Origin: Nitrospinia bacterium
GTDB taxonomy: Bacteria; Nitrospinota; Nitrospinia; Nitrospinales; JAJDAT01
DNA length: 64,000 nt
Assembly (NCBI GenBank): GCA_029261715.1
Contig: JAJDAT010000051.1
Location: 92,131 to 156,130, forward strand
Direction of reading: 5' to 3'
Shown here: piece after piece, positions 45,720-53,987 of the stretch
How positions within the stretch are numbered: the first letter of the stretch is position 1
Layout: each line of letters opens with the position of its first letter
Notes under the pieces: model-generated
Database searches by the model: none
Told to the model about the DNA's origin: nothing
Seen by the model: the letters and a program-made list of their open reading frames with translations, nothing else
Program-made: the position numbers and the translations under genes

Positions 45720-46067
45720 TGCCATAAACGCTTTGATATTAGGAGTGACGTGAATCGTGAGCGCGGAGGTATTGCAAGAATGCCGCAATCATCCAGCGAT
45801 AAAAAAATTCACTGTCGTCACCAGGAAATCCCCAGTTTGAAAATCTTTATTACCTCCCCCCAATTCCGAATCAATTTAATTCTTAGTTCTTTTAGAGCGC
45901 TTAAATTTTCCTTCCTCATGTCATTTTGTCTCGCCGTTATAAATTTTAAACTCAAATTAACATGACGGATATCGTGATGGATCAGTCTGTTACATTCTTT
46001 TAGAGATTGTTGTACATTCGATTTGTAACATTCATCAACCCGACATCTGAAACGGGATATAAAAAAA
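45720..46067. other. Left flank of the phage head module, with possible operator repeats
   Basis: 348 bp without a supported gene. It separates the reductase from the first phage-like gene and would contain the phage module's left promoter or boundary. Three direct repeats lie at 45988-46033. No tRNA gene, integrase or recognisable att core was found. Confidence 0.55.
45988..46033. promoter_or_regulatory. Three direct repeats of TGT(T)ACATTC
   Basis: TGTTACATTC (45988-45997), TTGTACATTC (46010-46019) and TGTAACATTC (46024-46033) stand at 22- and 14-base steps, 35 bases before the first phage gene. Repeated half-sites fit an operator for a phage or host regulator. Confidence 0.4.
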
Positions 46068-46304
46068 ATGACTCCAGAACAAATCATTCAAATGATTCAA
46101 CAATATGCCGCAACTCTTGCGGAACTGATCGCCGTCTTGACAGTAGTCACGGCTATCACCCCTTCTCGCCATGACAATCAAATCCTTGATGCCGCTTTGA
46201 GGGTTTGTAACATTCTCGCTGGCAACGTTGGCAAGAATAAAAACGCCGACGAAAAAAAGAAACAGCAAGACTCTAATTCAGCAAGCTTTGAAGAGCATGC
46301 TTAG
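46068..46304 (+). CDS. Small holin-like phage protein
   Basis: 78 residues, with GGGA upstream. One hydrophobic helix (TLAELIAVLTVVTAITP) is followed by SRHDNQILDAALRVCNILAGNVGKNKN and a charged tail. The helix-TP-(K/R)..D..L..V..ILA.NVGK pattern is that of small phage proteins often annotated as holin-like or inner-membrane proteins near terminase genes. No endolysin is nearby. It is the first gene of the phage block. Confidence 0.55.
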   Translation: MTPEQIIQMIQQYAATLAELIAVLTVVTAITPSRHDNQILDAALRVCNILAGNVGKNKNADEKKKQQDSNSASFEEHA

Positions 46305-46346
46305 AAGATTTTTTTTAGTCTAAAAAATTGAGAGAAGTTTTTTTTA

Positions 46347-46403
46347 AATCGAGGCAGGATCCTTCACTGAACCAAAAGGTTCACTTCACGATGACATGCG
46401 GCG
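46347..46403 (+). repeat. REP-like intergenic element with hairpin core (copy 2)
   Basis: Core TGAACCAAAAGGTTCA (46368-46383) is a perfect 6-bp stem with an AAAA loop, inside the shared AATCGAGGC..GATCCTTCAC..TGACA frame. It lies between the holin-like and small-terminase genes. Confidence 0.75.
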
Positions 46404-46534
46404 GGGAAGGTTAAAAAACTCTGAATTATTTTCATAAAAATGACAGGTGGTCATACTTCGAGAGCTTCAGCGTAACATTATTTAAACTTTTCATTAAATA
46501 ACAAACATAACAACTAGAAATACTGAATTAGGAA

Positions 46535-46822
46535 ATGGCATATAAACCAGGTCAAAGCGGTAATTCCAAAGGACGACCAAAGGGATCAAAAAACAAAAAT
46601 ACTCTTGAAGCTATCGCCATTCTCGATAAAAAAGGGATAAATCCCTTAGAAAAAATGGCGGATATGGCTACAGATGAAAATGTTTCTGAATCTGTAAGAG
46701 CGCGTCTTTTATGCGAACTGGCTTCTTACATTTATCCAAAGCGTAAAGCGGTTGAGATTTCTGGTCCTGACGATGAAGCCCTCACCGTTAAAATATTAAA
46801 GATACCGGCTAAGAAAAAATGA
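46535..46822 (+). CDS. Small DUF5681-type phage protein, probable small terminase
   Basis: 95 residues. It begins AYKPGQSGNSKGRPKGSKN, the DUF5681 signature of a basic, glycine-rich N-terminus, which is very often encoded directly before large terminase genes. The remainder is a short helical region. Its stop overlaps the terminase start as ATGA, giving translational coupling. DNA recognition for packaging is inferred from position. Confidence 0.75.
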   Translation: MAYKPGQSGNSKGRPKGSKNKNTLEAIAILDKKGINPLEKMADMATDENVSESVRARLLCELASYIYPKRKAVEISGPDDEALTVKILKIPAKKK

Positions 46823-48233
46823 CGACACTTGCTGAAGAACTTTTATGGGAACCTACCGACAAACAGGCTCTGTTTCTTGCCGCTAATCAAGACGAAGTAC
46901 TCTACGGAGGCGCGGCTGGCGGCGGGAAATCGGAATGTCTTCTGATTGACGCTCTAGGTATCGATCAATCCGCGCTGAGTTGGAATCGCTATACCGGTAT
47001 CATATTCCGCGAACATTTTTCGGATCTTGCTGATTTAATCGAGCGGTCTAACGAGATATATCCTCACTTCGGTGGCATTTATAGCGAAACAAAACACGTT
47101 TGGCGATTTCCATCGGGAGCGCGAATTCTTTTTGGCTACATGTCAAAAAAAAAGACTTCCAACGCTATAACGGCCAAGAGTACCACTGGATTGGTTGGGA
47201 TGAACTAACTCACTGGCCTACTTCTTTTTGGTTTGACAGGATGGAAACTCGGAAACGATCTTCTAATCCTGAAATTAAATGTTATACCCGAGCGACAACA
47301 AATCCCGGAGGACCTGGACATGCCTGGGTAAAAACGCGTTGGCAGATCGCTAACGACGGTCGCTCTACAAATTTTATCGATTCTAGAACCGTTGACGGCA
47401 GACGGATATCAATTTCCAGAGCCTTCATTCCAGCTAAGCTGACGGATAACCCACATTTGGGAGAAGAGTACGAAATTCAACTCCTGAAGCAATCGGAGAA
47501 AATGCGCCGCAAACTGCGCGACGGTCGATGGGATATTCCAGAAGGACAGTTTTTTACGAGCTGGAATCCAGATATTCATATCATCGAGCCTTTTTCTCTT
47601 CCACTAGAATGGACACGTTGGCGGGCTTTGGATTGGGGTTCTGCACGCCCCTACTCTGTCGGTTGGTATTGCCAGACGCCTGACGGTGTTATTTACAGAT
47701 ATCGCGAATTATACGGGTTCGGCGGAGAAGCTAACGTAGGATCTCGCGAAACGCCAACGCAAGTGGCTAAAAAGATAAAAGAACTAGAAGATTCAGAGGT
47801 TAAGGCGGGAGTAGTTTTCCGCAACAACCCTGCAGATCGTTCCATTTGGAACGGTAACGGACAAGAAAAAACCATCGCGGAAGAATTCGAACGGGCGGGG
47901 GTTTTATGGACTCCCTCCTTTGGAGGTCCTAATTCTCGAATCAATGGCTGGACCTTGTTAGATCAGCAGTTGGTCGAAAAAAAGTTTCTCGTTTTTAGAA
48001 CTTGTAGACACTTCATCCGGACATTTCCGGAATTATTACACGATGAAACAAATCCGGAAGACGTCGACTCAACAATGGAAGATCACATTGGGGATGAATG
48101 CCGTTACAGCATCGTCTCTCGGCACAGAATGTATAAAAAAAGTAAGTCTTCTTCAAAAGATAAATGTTCTATTCCCGGTACTTTTGACGACTTGGGAGAA
48201 AACAAAAAACGGAAGTCGAAATATCGGTTTTAG
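46819..48233 (+). CDS. Terminase large subunit, interrupted by a -1 frameshift
   Basis: ATPase-nuclease that packages phage DNA. The first frame (46819-47208) carries Walker A GAAGGGKS (31-38) and would end early at 47208. The second frame resumes at the nine-A run 47145-47153. Reading one A twice gives ..GYMSKKKDFQRYNGQEYHWIG (cited as GYMSKKKDFQRY and NGQEYHWIGWDELTHW), with Walker B Asp127-Glu128. Joined product: 471 residues, normal for the family. The nuclease Asp residues appear in LDWGSARPYSVGWY, NNPADRSIW and DHIGDECRY. The site A AAA AAG is a classic -1 slippery heptamer, but no strong stimulatory hairpin or well-placed Shine-Dalgarno is seen, so an assembly indel or inactivating mutation is equally possible. 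Confidence 0.85.
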
Positions 48234-48249
48234 AAATTTTGAAAATTTT

Positions 48250-48310
48250 ATTGAATCGAGGCAAGATCCTTCACCTAACCTAAAGGTTAGCTTCAGGATG
48301 ACACGCATAG
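48250..48310 (+). repeat. REP-like intergenic element with hairpin core (copy 3)
   Basis: Core CTAACCTAAAGGTTAG (48275-48290) is a perfect 6-bp stem with a TAAA loop. Compared with copies 2 and 4, the outer stem pair C-G/T-A change keeps pairing. It lies just after the terminase stop. Confidence 0.75.
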
Positions 48311-48516
48311 GGGACTTTATAATTTCAGTTCTTTTTTTTATCAAAACAGAAATAAGTTCCTTTGTCACTAACGCTCATTGAATTAGCGGAAGAAGAAACA
48401 AATGAACGAGCGAAGTTTAAACGAGAATTTCTTTAAACGTTTGGCTGGGCCTTACGTTTCTTATTTCTCGATATAACCAGAGAATGACATATCTCAACTT
48501 TATTAGGAGATTTTAA

Positions 48517-48822
48517 ATGAGCAACACAAAAGTAATTAAACTAACAGACGCCGCTGGCGGCCAAGACTTCACTGCAGTGGAAGCTGGAGTAGCAGTAACT
48601 ATGGATCATGAGCCATTTTTTCCACGAAGAGAAGCTATGGCTATCGTAACTGGAACTTTTGTCGGCACCATTAAAATTCAAGGTTCGGACGATAATTCAA
48701 CCTGGTCTGATTTGGTAGACGTTAGCGAACCTGAATTTGTTCAAGTCACTTTGCAAAAATATATGCGAGCTAACTGCACCGCATACACCTCTGGAACCAT
48801 TAAGGCTCGGATCGCTTCCTAA
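48517..48822 (+). CDS. Small phage head-region protein, unknown
   Basis: 101 residues, with a strong AGGAG before the ATG. Predicted all-beta (IVTGTFVGTIKIQGSDDNST, FVQVTLQKYMRANCTAY). The pattern ..GTIKIQGSDDNSTWSDL..Y.RANCTAYTSGTI resembles small beta proteins found near terminase and portal genes, but no precise role can be given. It abuts the portal gene with no intervening base. Confidence 0.6.
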   Translation: MSNTKVIKLTDAAGGQDFTAVEAGVAVTMDHEPFFPRREAMAIVTGTFVGTIKIQGSDDNSTWSDLVDVSEPEFVQVTLQKYMRANCTAYTSGTIKARIAS

Positions 48823-50907
48823 ATGGACGCCACCACCGAAAAAGATTTGCCGAAAGCGTCCGAAACCGAAAGGGCTCGCGTTTCCGATTGGGTTAAACGA
48901 ATCCAAGACGCCAAGTCGGATGCGGAAGAAGCGCATAGACGTATTGAGCGTAATCGTAAATACGTAGAAGGCCGTCAACACGACGACGGCTCAGGTCAAT
49001 TGGTGCGCGCAAATTTTCTATTCGGACAAATCAAGATAGACGTTTCTAGAATTTACGCAAGGAATCCTCAGTTGTCAGTGACCCCGCACCCGCAGGTGGT
49101 TAACGAGGGTACCGATCTGATAAGACGTTTTTCTCGAACTTGTGAAAATTTACTGAACCGTCAAATCTCCGAAGCCAAAATGAAACGGCGCGGGAAACAA
49201 ATGGTGCGAGCGACAAAAACAGGAATGATTGCCTGGGTAAAAGCGATCTTCCAACAAGAGGACAAAACCGACCCTATCATGACGCAACGCCTGGACGACG
49301 CGCAAGATAATATTCGCAGGGCTAAAGCGTTGGGCGAAGAAATTGAAAAAGGGCCGAGCAGCCAGGATAACGTTAAAAAGGACGAATTTAAACGATTGGT
49401 CGATAGCGTCAATTCTGAAAGTGAGGTTTTCAAGTTTCAAGGTTGGGTTTTCGAAACGGTTCCTCCTACCGATCTTTTGTTACCATTTCATTCTATCCAG
49501 AATTTTGAGGATTACGCCGAAGCTCCGTGGATGGCGCAACGAGTATGGATGAGTAAAGACGACTTTCGTTCTCGTTTCGGTTTCAATCCTAGCTCGGATA
49601 ATTTGTCCACAATGGACCACACCTATTCCGGCAAACAAGCCGAAATGAAAAACGAAAGAAAAACCGTTGAAGTGTGGGAAATTTGGAATCGCATCGACAA
49701 ACACGTTTATACGATAACGGAAGGAACTAAACGATTTTTAAGGGAGCCGTATATTCCAGACGTTTTGGGAAAACGTTTTTTCCCATTTTTCGGATTGCAA
49801 TTAGATTCGCTGGACGAAAATTTTTGGGGAACTTGCACGGTCGAGTTATTACAGGAGTTGCAAGACGAACTCAACGACACTCGCACTAAGTTTAAAGAAA
49901 TGCGCTCCAAGATTCGCCCATTCAGTTTGGTGCGAAAAGGTCGTTTCGACGAGGAAGAGTTGACGCGGATGCAAGATCCGGACATCAACGAATTGATCGA
50001 AGTATACGGCACTGAGGGGCAACCTCTTTCTAACGACTTTGCTCCAGGTCCTAATATTCTTGTCGATCCTTCATTAGGCGATACGAGCTTTATCAAAGAG
50101 GATTGGGATCAAATAACTCAGGGCGGCGAAGCCCCTTCTGGATTTATCCGCAGGTCAAAAACCGCTACCGAAGCGAATCAGCTTTTGCAGGGAGTTCAAG
50201 AAAGAGCCTCTACCGATAACGACGGTATCGACGAGATGTTTACTGAAATCGGCGAATACATGTTGGAAATCGATATGCAATTGATGACTCCCGAACAAGT
50301 TGAAGAGATTGCGGGAACGGGATCTATCTGGCCTCAATTCGACAAAGAAAAAATCTTCCGTCGCGTTTTTGTAAACGTGAGAGCCGGTTCTAGCGGCAAA
50401 CCCAACAAAGCTCAGGAGCAGGAAAACTGGATTCGATTCTTTCCGGAAATCTCAAACGTTTTAGAAAAAATTTCGCAATTGCGAGCGGCTGGTCAAAACG
50501 ATTTAGCGGATTCGCTAATGAAGTTACAGCAAGAAGGATTGCGAAGGTTTGACGAAACGTTAGATATTCGCGAGTTCTTTCCCGGCTCAGAACCACAACA
50601 AGCGGAAGCCGCTCAAAATCCACAAGCGGCTCAAGCGGATCAAGACCCGCAGCAAGCCGCAGCCTTACAGCAAAAAGCTCAGCAACAGCAAATCTTACAA
50701 CAGCAGGCGCTACAACAGCAACAGGCTGCGCAAGCTTTGGAAGCGGAAAAAGTAAAAGCTCAGATTGAAAAAACTCAAGCCGAAATTCAAAAAACACAGG
50801 CTGAAGTTGAAAAAACTCAATCGGAGTCTTTAAAAAATAAAGCGATGGCTGATAAGACCTTTGCGGAAGTCGAGCAAACCCTTATCGATCCAGAAACTTT
50901 ATTATAA
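48823..50907 (+). CDS. Phage portal protein
   Basis: 694 residues. Ring protein at the capsid vertex through which DNA enters and leaves. Charged N-terminus with WVKRIQDAKSDAEEAHRRIERNRKY, cited as EEAHRRIERNRKYVEG, then IKIDVSRIYARNPQLSVTPHP. The middle has FWGTCTVELLQELQDELNDT and GFIRRSKTATEANQLLQGVQ, typical of podovirus-like portals. The last 130 residues are rich in Gln and Ala (QQAAALQQKAQQQQILQQQA) and then form a heptad coiled coil of IEKTQAEIQKTQAEVEK. It follows the small beta protein with no gap. Confidence 0.85.
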   Translation: MDATTEKDLPKASETERARVSDWVKRIQDAKSDAEEAHRRIERNRKYVEGRQHDDGSGQLVRANFLFGQIKIDVSRIYARNPQLSVTPHPQVVNEGTDLIRRFSRTCENLLNRQISEAKMKRRGKQMVRATKTGMIAWVKAIFQQEDKTDPIMTQRLDDAQDNIRRAKALGEEIEKGPSSQDNVKKDEFKRLVDSVNSESEVFKFQGWVFETVPPTDLLLPFHSIQNFEDYAEAPWMAQRVWMSKDDFRSRFGFNPSSDNLSTMDHTYSGKQAEMKNERKTVEVWEIWNRIDKHVYTITEGTKRFLREPYIPDVLGKRFFPFFGLQLDSLDENFWGTCTVELLQELQDELNDTRTKFKEMRSKIRPFSLVRKGRFDEEELTRMQDPDINELIEVYGTEGQPLSNDFAPGPNILVDPSLGDTSFIKEDWDQITQGGEAPSGFIRRSKTATEANQLLQGVQERASTDNDGIDEMFTEIGEYMLEIDMQLMTPEQVEEIAGTGSIWPQFDKEKIFRRVFVNVRAGSSGKPNKAQEQENWIRFFPEISNVLEKISQLRAAGQNDLADSLMKLQQEGLRRFDETLDIREFFPGSEPQQAEAAQNPQAAQADQDPQQAAALQQKAQQQQILQQQALQQQQAAQALEAEKVKAQIEKTQAEIQKTQAEVEKTQSESLKNKAMADKTFAEVEQTLIDPETLL

Positions 50908-50931
50908 ATAAGCGAGTAAAGGACGGTTTTT

Positions 50932-52326
50932 ATGACTTTTGATTTGATTGATAGAACGGATACAACGCAAACGCCTGAGTCCGACATTGGATTTGGGAAC
51001 GCTCTGCAAAAGTTTTTCAAACAAAATCAACTCTCCACTCAAGATTTTTTGCAAGCGCCGCAAACAAGTTCGTTCATCAATTCACAACCATTTGGAAGCG
51101 CCTCATCAGAGTTTGATTTACCGTCTTTTACCCCGCTTAACAATTCGGATATTGAACCGATTAAAACCATGGAGTTTAAACCGTTCAAACCCGACTTGGA
51201 TGGTTTTAACTTTTTATTTAACCAACCGCCTCAAAACCAACAACCGTTTTCTCCAATTCAAACAATCGAGGATCGATTCCCTAATAATCCTTCGGCGACA
51301 CCAATCAATAAAACGTTCGACGATTTTCTTAAGAATCCAAATGAGAATCTATCGTTCGGTCAAACCCCTCAGACCTTATTAGACACAACTGGCAGACTAG
51401 ATAAAGATCTTCTTAATAATTCTCTTGAAAGTGGGTTATTAAAAAATTTGTCTTTCGTTCCAGGACAGACAAACGACGAATCGTTGAACAGTTTATTTGA
51501 AGAGCCTGGTTCAAATCGCGAAACGGATTTAGAAGAAGCAGAAAACCCTGAACGGGTTGCGGGGATTGGATCTGAGTTATTAAAAAAAATTATAGGTAAA
51601 AAAGCGATTGATAAGGCTTTTGAAAAAGCTAAAGACCTCTTTAAACCTTCTGTAAAACCCAAAAAAAGAAATAAGCAAGAAGAGGTCGTTAAAAAGCCCA
51701 ACCTTCGCAAATTTGATCCGAAGTCAAAGAATGTATTTGAAAATAATACTCAAGATGAAGCAACTCGAGACTTAAACCAAGCTGTCGACGCAATCGCTCA
51801 ATCAAGAGGAATTGATAAGGATTCCAAAGAATATTTAGAGCTTCGAATGGAGTTGCTAATCAAATGGAAAAAAGATGATAAACATCCTAAATATACGAGT
51901 ATCGAAAATCCAAACCCTAAATCAAGAGAGAATCCATTAGATTTTGCAAAACTACCAGAGGGAAAACATAGTTTTAGCTCAGGAGTTGTGAGGCTGCCAA
52001 TCGGAAATGAGGGATTTGGAAAAATTAAGCTACAAATAAAACATTCTCAAGAGTACAAAAAATTAGGTTTTAACTCAGTTGAAGAATATGTCAGCTATGT
52101 CGGAGAAAAATATGGCGAGATATACCGGGACACAAAAAGTGGAAGAATAATTTTAGTGAAGAAAAATGGAAAAACCAACAACCTTGTTTTGGAATTATCA
52201 CCAACAGAGGACAAAGTTTATAACGTAATTTCTGGTTTTCCTCAAAGTTCAGAAAAATTCAATGAACGAGTAAAAAATGGTCGATTTAAATTAATTGGGA
52301 GAAGGGAACAAAATAGTGGGAATTAA
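50932..52326 (+). CDS. Phage protein with C-terminal PBECR-like nuclease domain
   Basis: 464 residues, with AAAGGA upstream. Residues 1-200 are low in hydrophobics and rich in N, Q, P and F (probably disordered). A Lys-rich segment (KPKKRNKQEEVVKKPNLRK) follows near 245. The C-terminal ~100 residues (KIKLQIKHSQEYKKLGFNS, VEEYVSYVGEKYGEIYRD, RIILVKKNGKTNNLVLEL, VYNVISGFPQSSEKF) have the pattern of phage PBECR (Barnase/EndoU/ColicinE5-D/RelE-like) RNase domains. This is the slot between portal and scaffold where MuF-type toxins occur in other phages. Virion-delivered or polyvalent toxin is inferred from fold resemblance. No immunity gene is evident downstream. Confidence 0.55.
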   Translation: MTFDLIDRTDTTQTPESDIGFGNALQKFFKQNQLSTQDFLQAPQTSSFINSQPFGSASSEFDLPSFTPLNNSDIEPIKTMEFKPFKPDLDGFNFLFNQPPQNQQPFSPIQTIEDRFPNNPSATPINKTFDDFLKNPNENLSFGQTPQTLLDTTGRLDKDLLNNSLESGLLKNLSFVPGQTNDESLNSLFEEPGSNRETDLEEAENPERVAGIGSELLKKIIGKKAIDKAFEKAKDLFKPSVKPKKRNKQEEVVKKPNLRKFDPKSKNVFENNTQDEATRDLNQAVDAIAQSRGIDKDSKEYLELRMELLIKWKKDDKHPKYTSIENPNPKSRENPLDFAKLPEGKHSFSSGVVRLPIGNEGFGKIKLQIKHSQEYKKLGFNSVEEYVSYVGEKYGEIYRDTKSGRIILVKKNGKTNNLVLELSPTEDKVYNVISGFPQSSEKFNERVKNGRFKLIGRREQNSGN

Positions 52327-52779
52327 AACGAGGCATCATTAGTGCAGTCCCCCCCCCAGACTCAAATACCCCGGGTAGATATTTCTCCTGGATTTGAAAG
52401 ATTGAGTAATTCCCGGTCAACCTAACCGCAAAGGAGTTAGTGGAGTCTAAATCAGCCTCAAAAATAATATAGGTCAGTAATTTGGTGAAAGCAAGAGAGA
52501 TTGGGAATTTTGAAGGAAAAAAAGAGGTGGTCGTGGTTCGACAAGCTCACCATGACATTTATTTGATCGAAGCGAGATCCTTCACTGAACCTAAAGGTTC
52601 ACTTCAGGATGACACGCGGTGAGGTATCCATAACTTTGAAATCTTTTTCGATCTTAACGAAACATTAAACAACTATTAGAAAACATCTTAAAAGTTTTAC
52701 GACCTTGGCTAATGTCAGGAAATTATTTTTTACGCGGTTTTTTATTTCTCCTACCGCGCAATAAACCTAAGGAAAACTT
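52327..52779. other. Intergenic region with repeat copies and a nine-C run
   Basis: 453 bp with no supported gene and so no visible immunity gene for the upstream nuclease-like protein. A nine-C run lies near 52354. The 23-bp GGTTCGACAAGCTC..CATGACA sequence (52535-52557) is identical to 2843-2865. A REP-like hairpin follows at 52563-52620. The 3' end provides AAGGAAAA before the scaffold gene. Confidence 0.65.
52563..52620 (+). repeat. REP-like intergenic element with hairpin core (copy 4)
   Basis: Core TGAACCTAAAGGTTCA (52586-52601) is a perfect stem with a TAAA loop, in the same orientation and frame as copies 1-3, here directly preceded by the 23-bp companion sequence. Confidence 0.75.
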
Positions 52780-53787
52780 ATGGAATACAACGAAGAAGGC
52801 GTGAACGAATTGGATTCGCCCCCAATTGACGGCGTAGAAGAGGATTCGCCAACCTCTATGGATGACGACGTAGAATATGAGTCGGACTCGTCGGCCGACG
52901 AAGAAGAAATCGATCCTATCTCCGGGTTAAAAGAAGAATTAGGAATTGAAGACGATTCCGAAGAAGACCCGGACGAGGAATGGGAAGAAGAAGCCGAAGA
53001 CGCAGATCCGTCTTCCAAAGACCCTTATCAAATGCCAGAAGGCCTTGGAGAAAAAGCTCAAAAACGGTTTCAAGATTTGGCCAATCGGTCGCGTGATTTA
53101 GAAACACACATTGCCGAAATCCATGAACAGAACCAGGCTTTTAAGGAAATTGTTCAGGAAACTGGAATCGACCAAAACGAGTTTGCGCAAACGATGGAAG
53201 TTGTGCGCGCGCTTAAAATGGGAGGAACCGAGGACAAACAAACCGTTTTAAACTACTTACAAGGTTTGACCGCCAACTTGTCTAGAGAACTAGGCGTACC
53301 GGTGGCCGGCGTTGATATGCTTGAGGGTTTTGACGATCTTCGACAATCGGTTATGAACGGAGAGATTACCAACGAGTTCGCTACGGAGCTTGCTCAAAAT
53401 AGGCGAGCGGCTCAAACCCAGCAAGCCGAACTGCAAAATCAAATGATGCAGGAAAGGCAACAAGCCGAAATGGAATCGGTTCAGGAACAAGCCTTAAATC
53501 AAATTACATCCATGATGGATTATTACCGTGAAAACGATATTGATTACGCCGCGAAAGAAAATATGCTTCGCGGATCGTTAGCTCAGTTTGTAGATCATCA
53601 TCCTAGTTTATGGCCTCAATTGTTCCAAAGCCAATACGAAATTATCGGTCAGGCTGGATCGGCGAATAGACCTACAATTAATACCCCCGCCCCATTGAGA
53701 ACCACCGGCGCAACCGGCGGTAAAGTTAACGCCAAGAATCCTATCGACTATATGAAACAGGGATTGGCTGAACACTGGGGCGGATAA
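52780..53787 (+). CDS. Probable phage scaffolding protein
   Basis: 335 residues, with AAGGAAAA upstream. Residues 1-80 are extremely acidic (EEDDSEEDPDEEWEEEAE). A long helical/coiled-coil region follows (about 90-250, AQNRRAAQTQQAELQNQMMQERQQAEMESVQ, cited as RRAAQTQQAELQNQMMQ), then a C-terminal part ending NPIDYMKQGLAEHWGG. The acidic, helical composition and position directly before the putative capsid gene are those of scaffold proteins that organise capsid assembly. It is separated from the capsid gene by a perfect hairpin. Confidence 0.7.
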   Translation: MEYNEEGVNELDSPPIDGVEEDSPTSMDDDVEYESDSSADEEEIDPISGLKEELGIEDDSEEDPDEEWEEEAEDADPSSKDPYQMPEGLGEKAQKRFQDLANRSRDLETHIAEIHEQNQAFKEIVQETGIDQNEFAQTMEVVRALKMGGTEDKQTVLNYLQGLTANLSRELGVPVAGVDMLEGFDDLRQSVMNGEITNEFATELAQNRRAAQTQQAELQNQMMQERQQAEMESVQEQALNQITSMMDYYRENDIDYAAKENMLRGSLAQFVDHHPSLWPQLFQSQYEIIGQAGSANRPTINTPAPLRTTGATGGKVNAKNPIDYMKQGLAEHWGG

Positions 53788-53818
53788 GTCGAGGACCTTC
53801 TTTATAGGAGTCCTCGAC
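53788..53818 (+). terminator. Hairpin between scaffold and capsid genes
   Basis: GTCGAGGAC (53788-53796) pairs exactly with GTCCTCGAC (53810-53818), overlapping the end of the scaffold stop region. There is no T-tract, so it may act as an RNA processing or stabilising element rather than a terminator. Confidence 0.55.
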
Positions 53819-53987
53819 AATAGCGCTGTCGCGCGAACGCTAAAATATTTTAGGCTCATTGGATCAAATAGTTTGCATAGAGCTCGACAAAAAAGATACG
53901 AGCAAGGCAAAACCACAATTAAGCATCTTAGAGCCTCAGAACGAATATTAAAGCGGCGCGCGACGGCCCCTTTGGAAGGATAATCAT

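Noticed and set aside
45720..46067. Small protein or tRNA-associated attachment site left of the phage block
   Set aside because: Only short frames without start signals are present, no tRNA fold is seen, and no matching repeat for an att core could be found within the window.
47100..47208. Two separate terminase-related proteins rather than one frameshifted gene
   Set aside because: The Walker A part ends and the Walker B part begins exactly at a nine-A run, and joining them gives a normal-length terminase, so one gene with a shift is the simpler reading.
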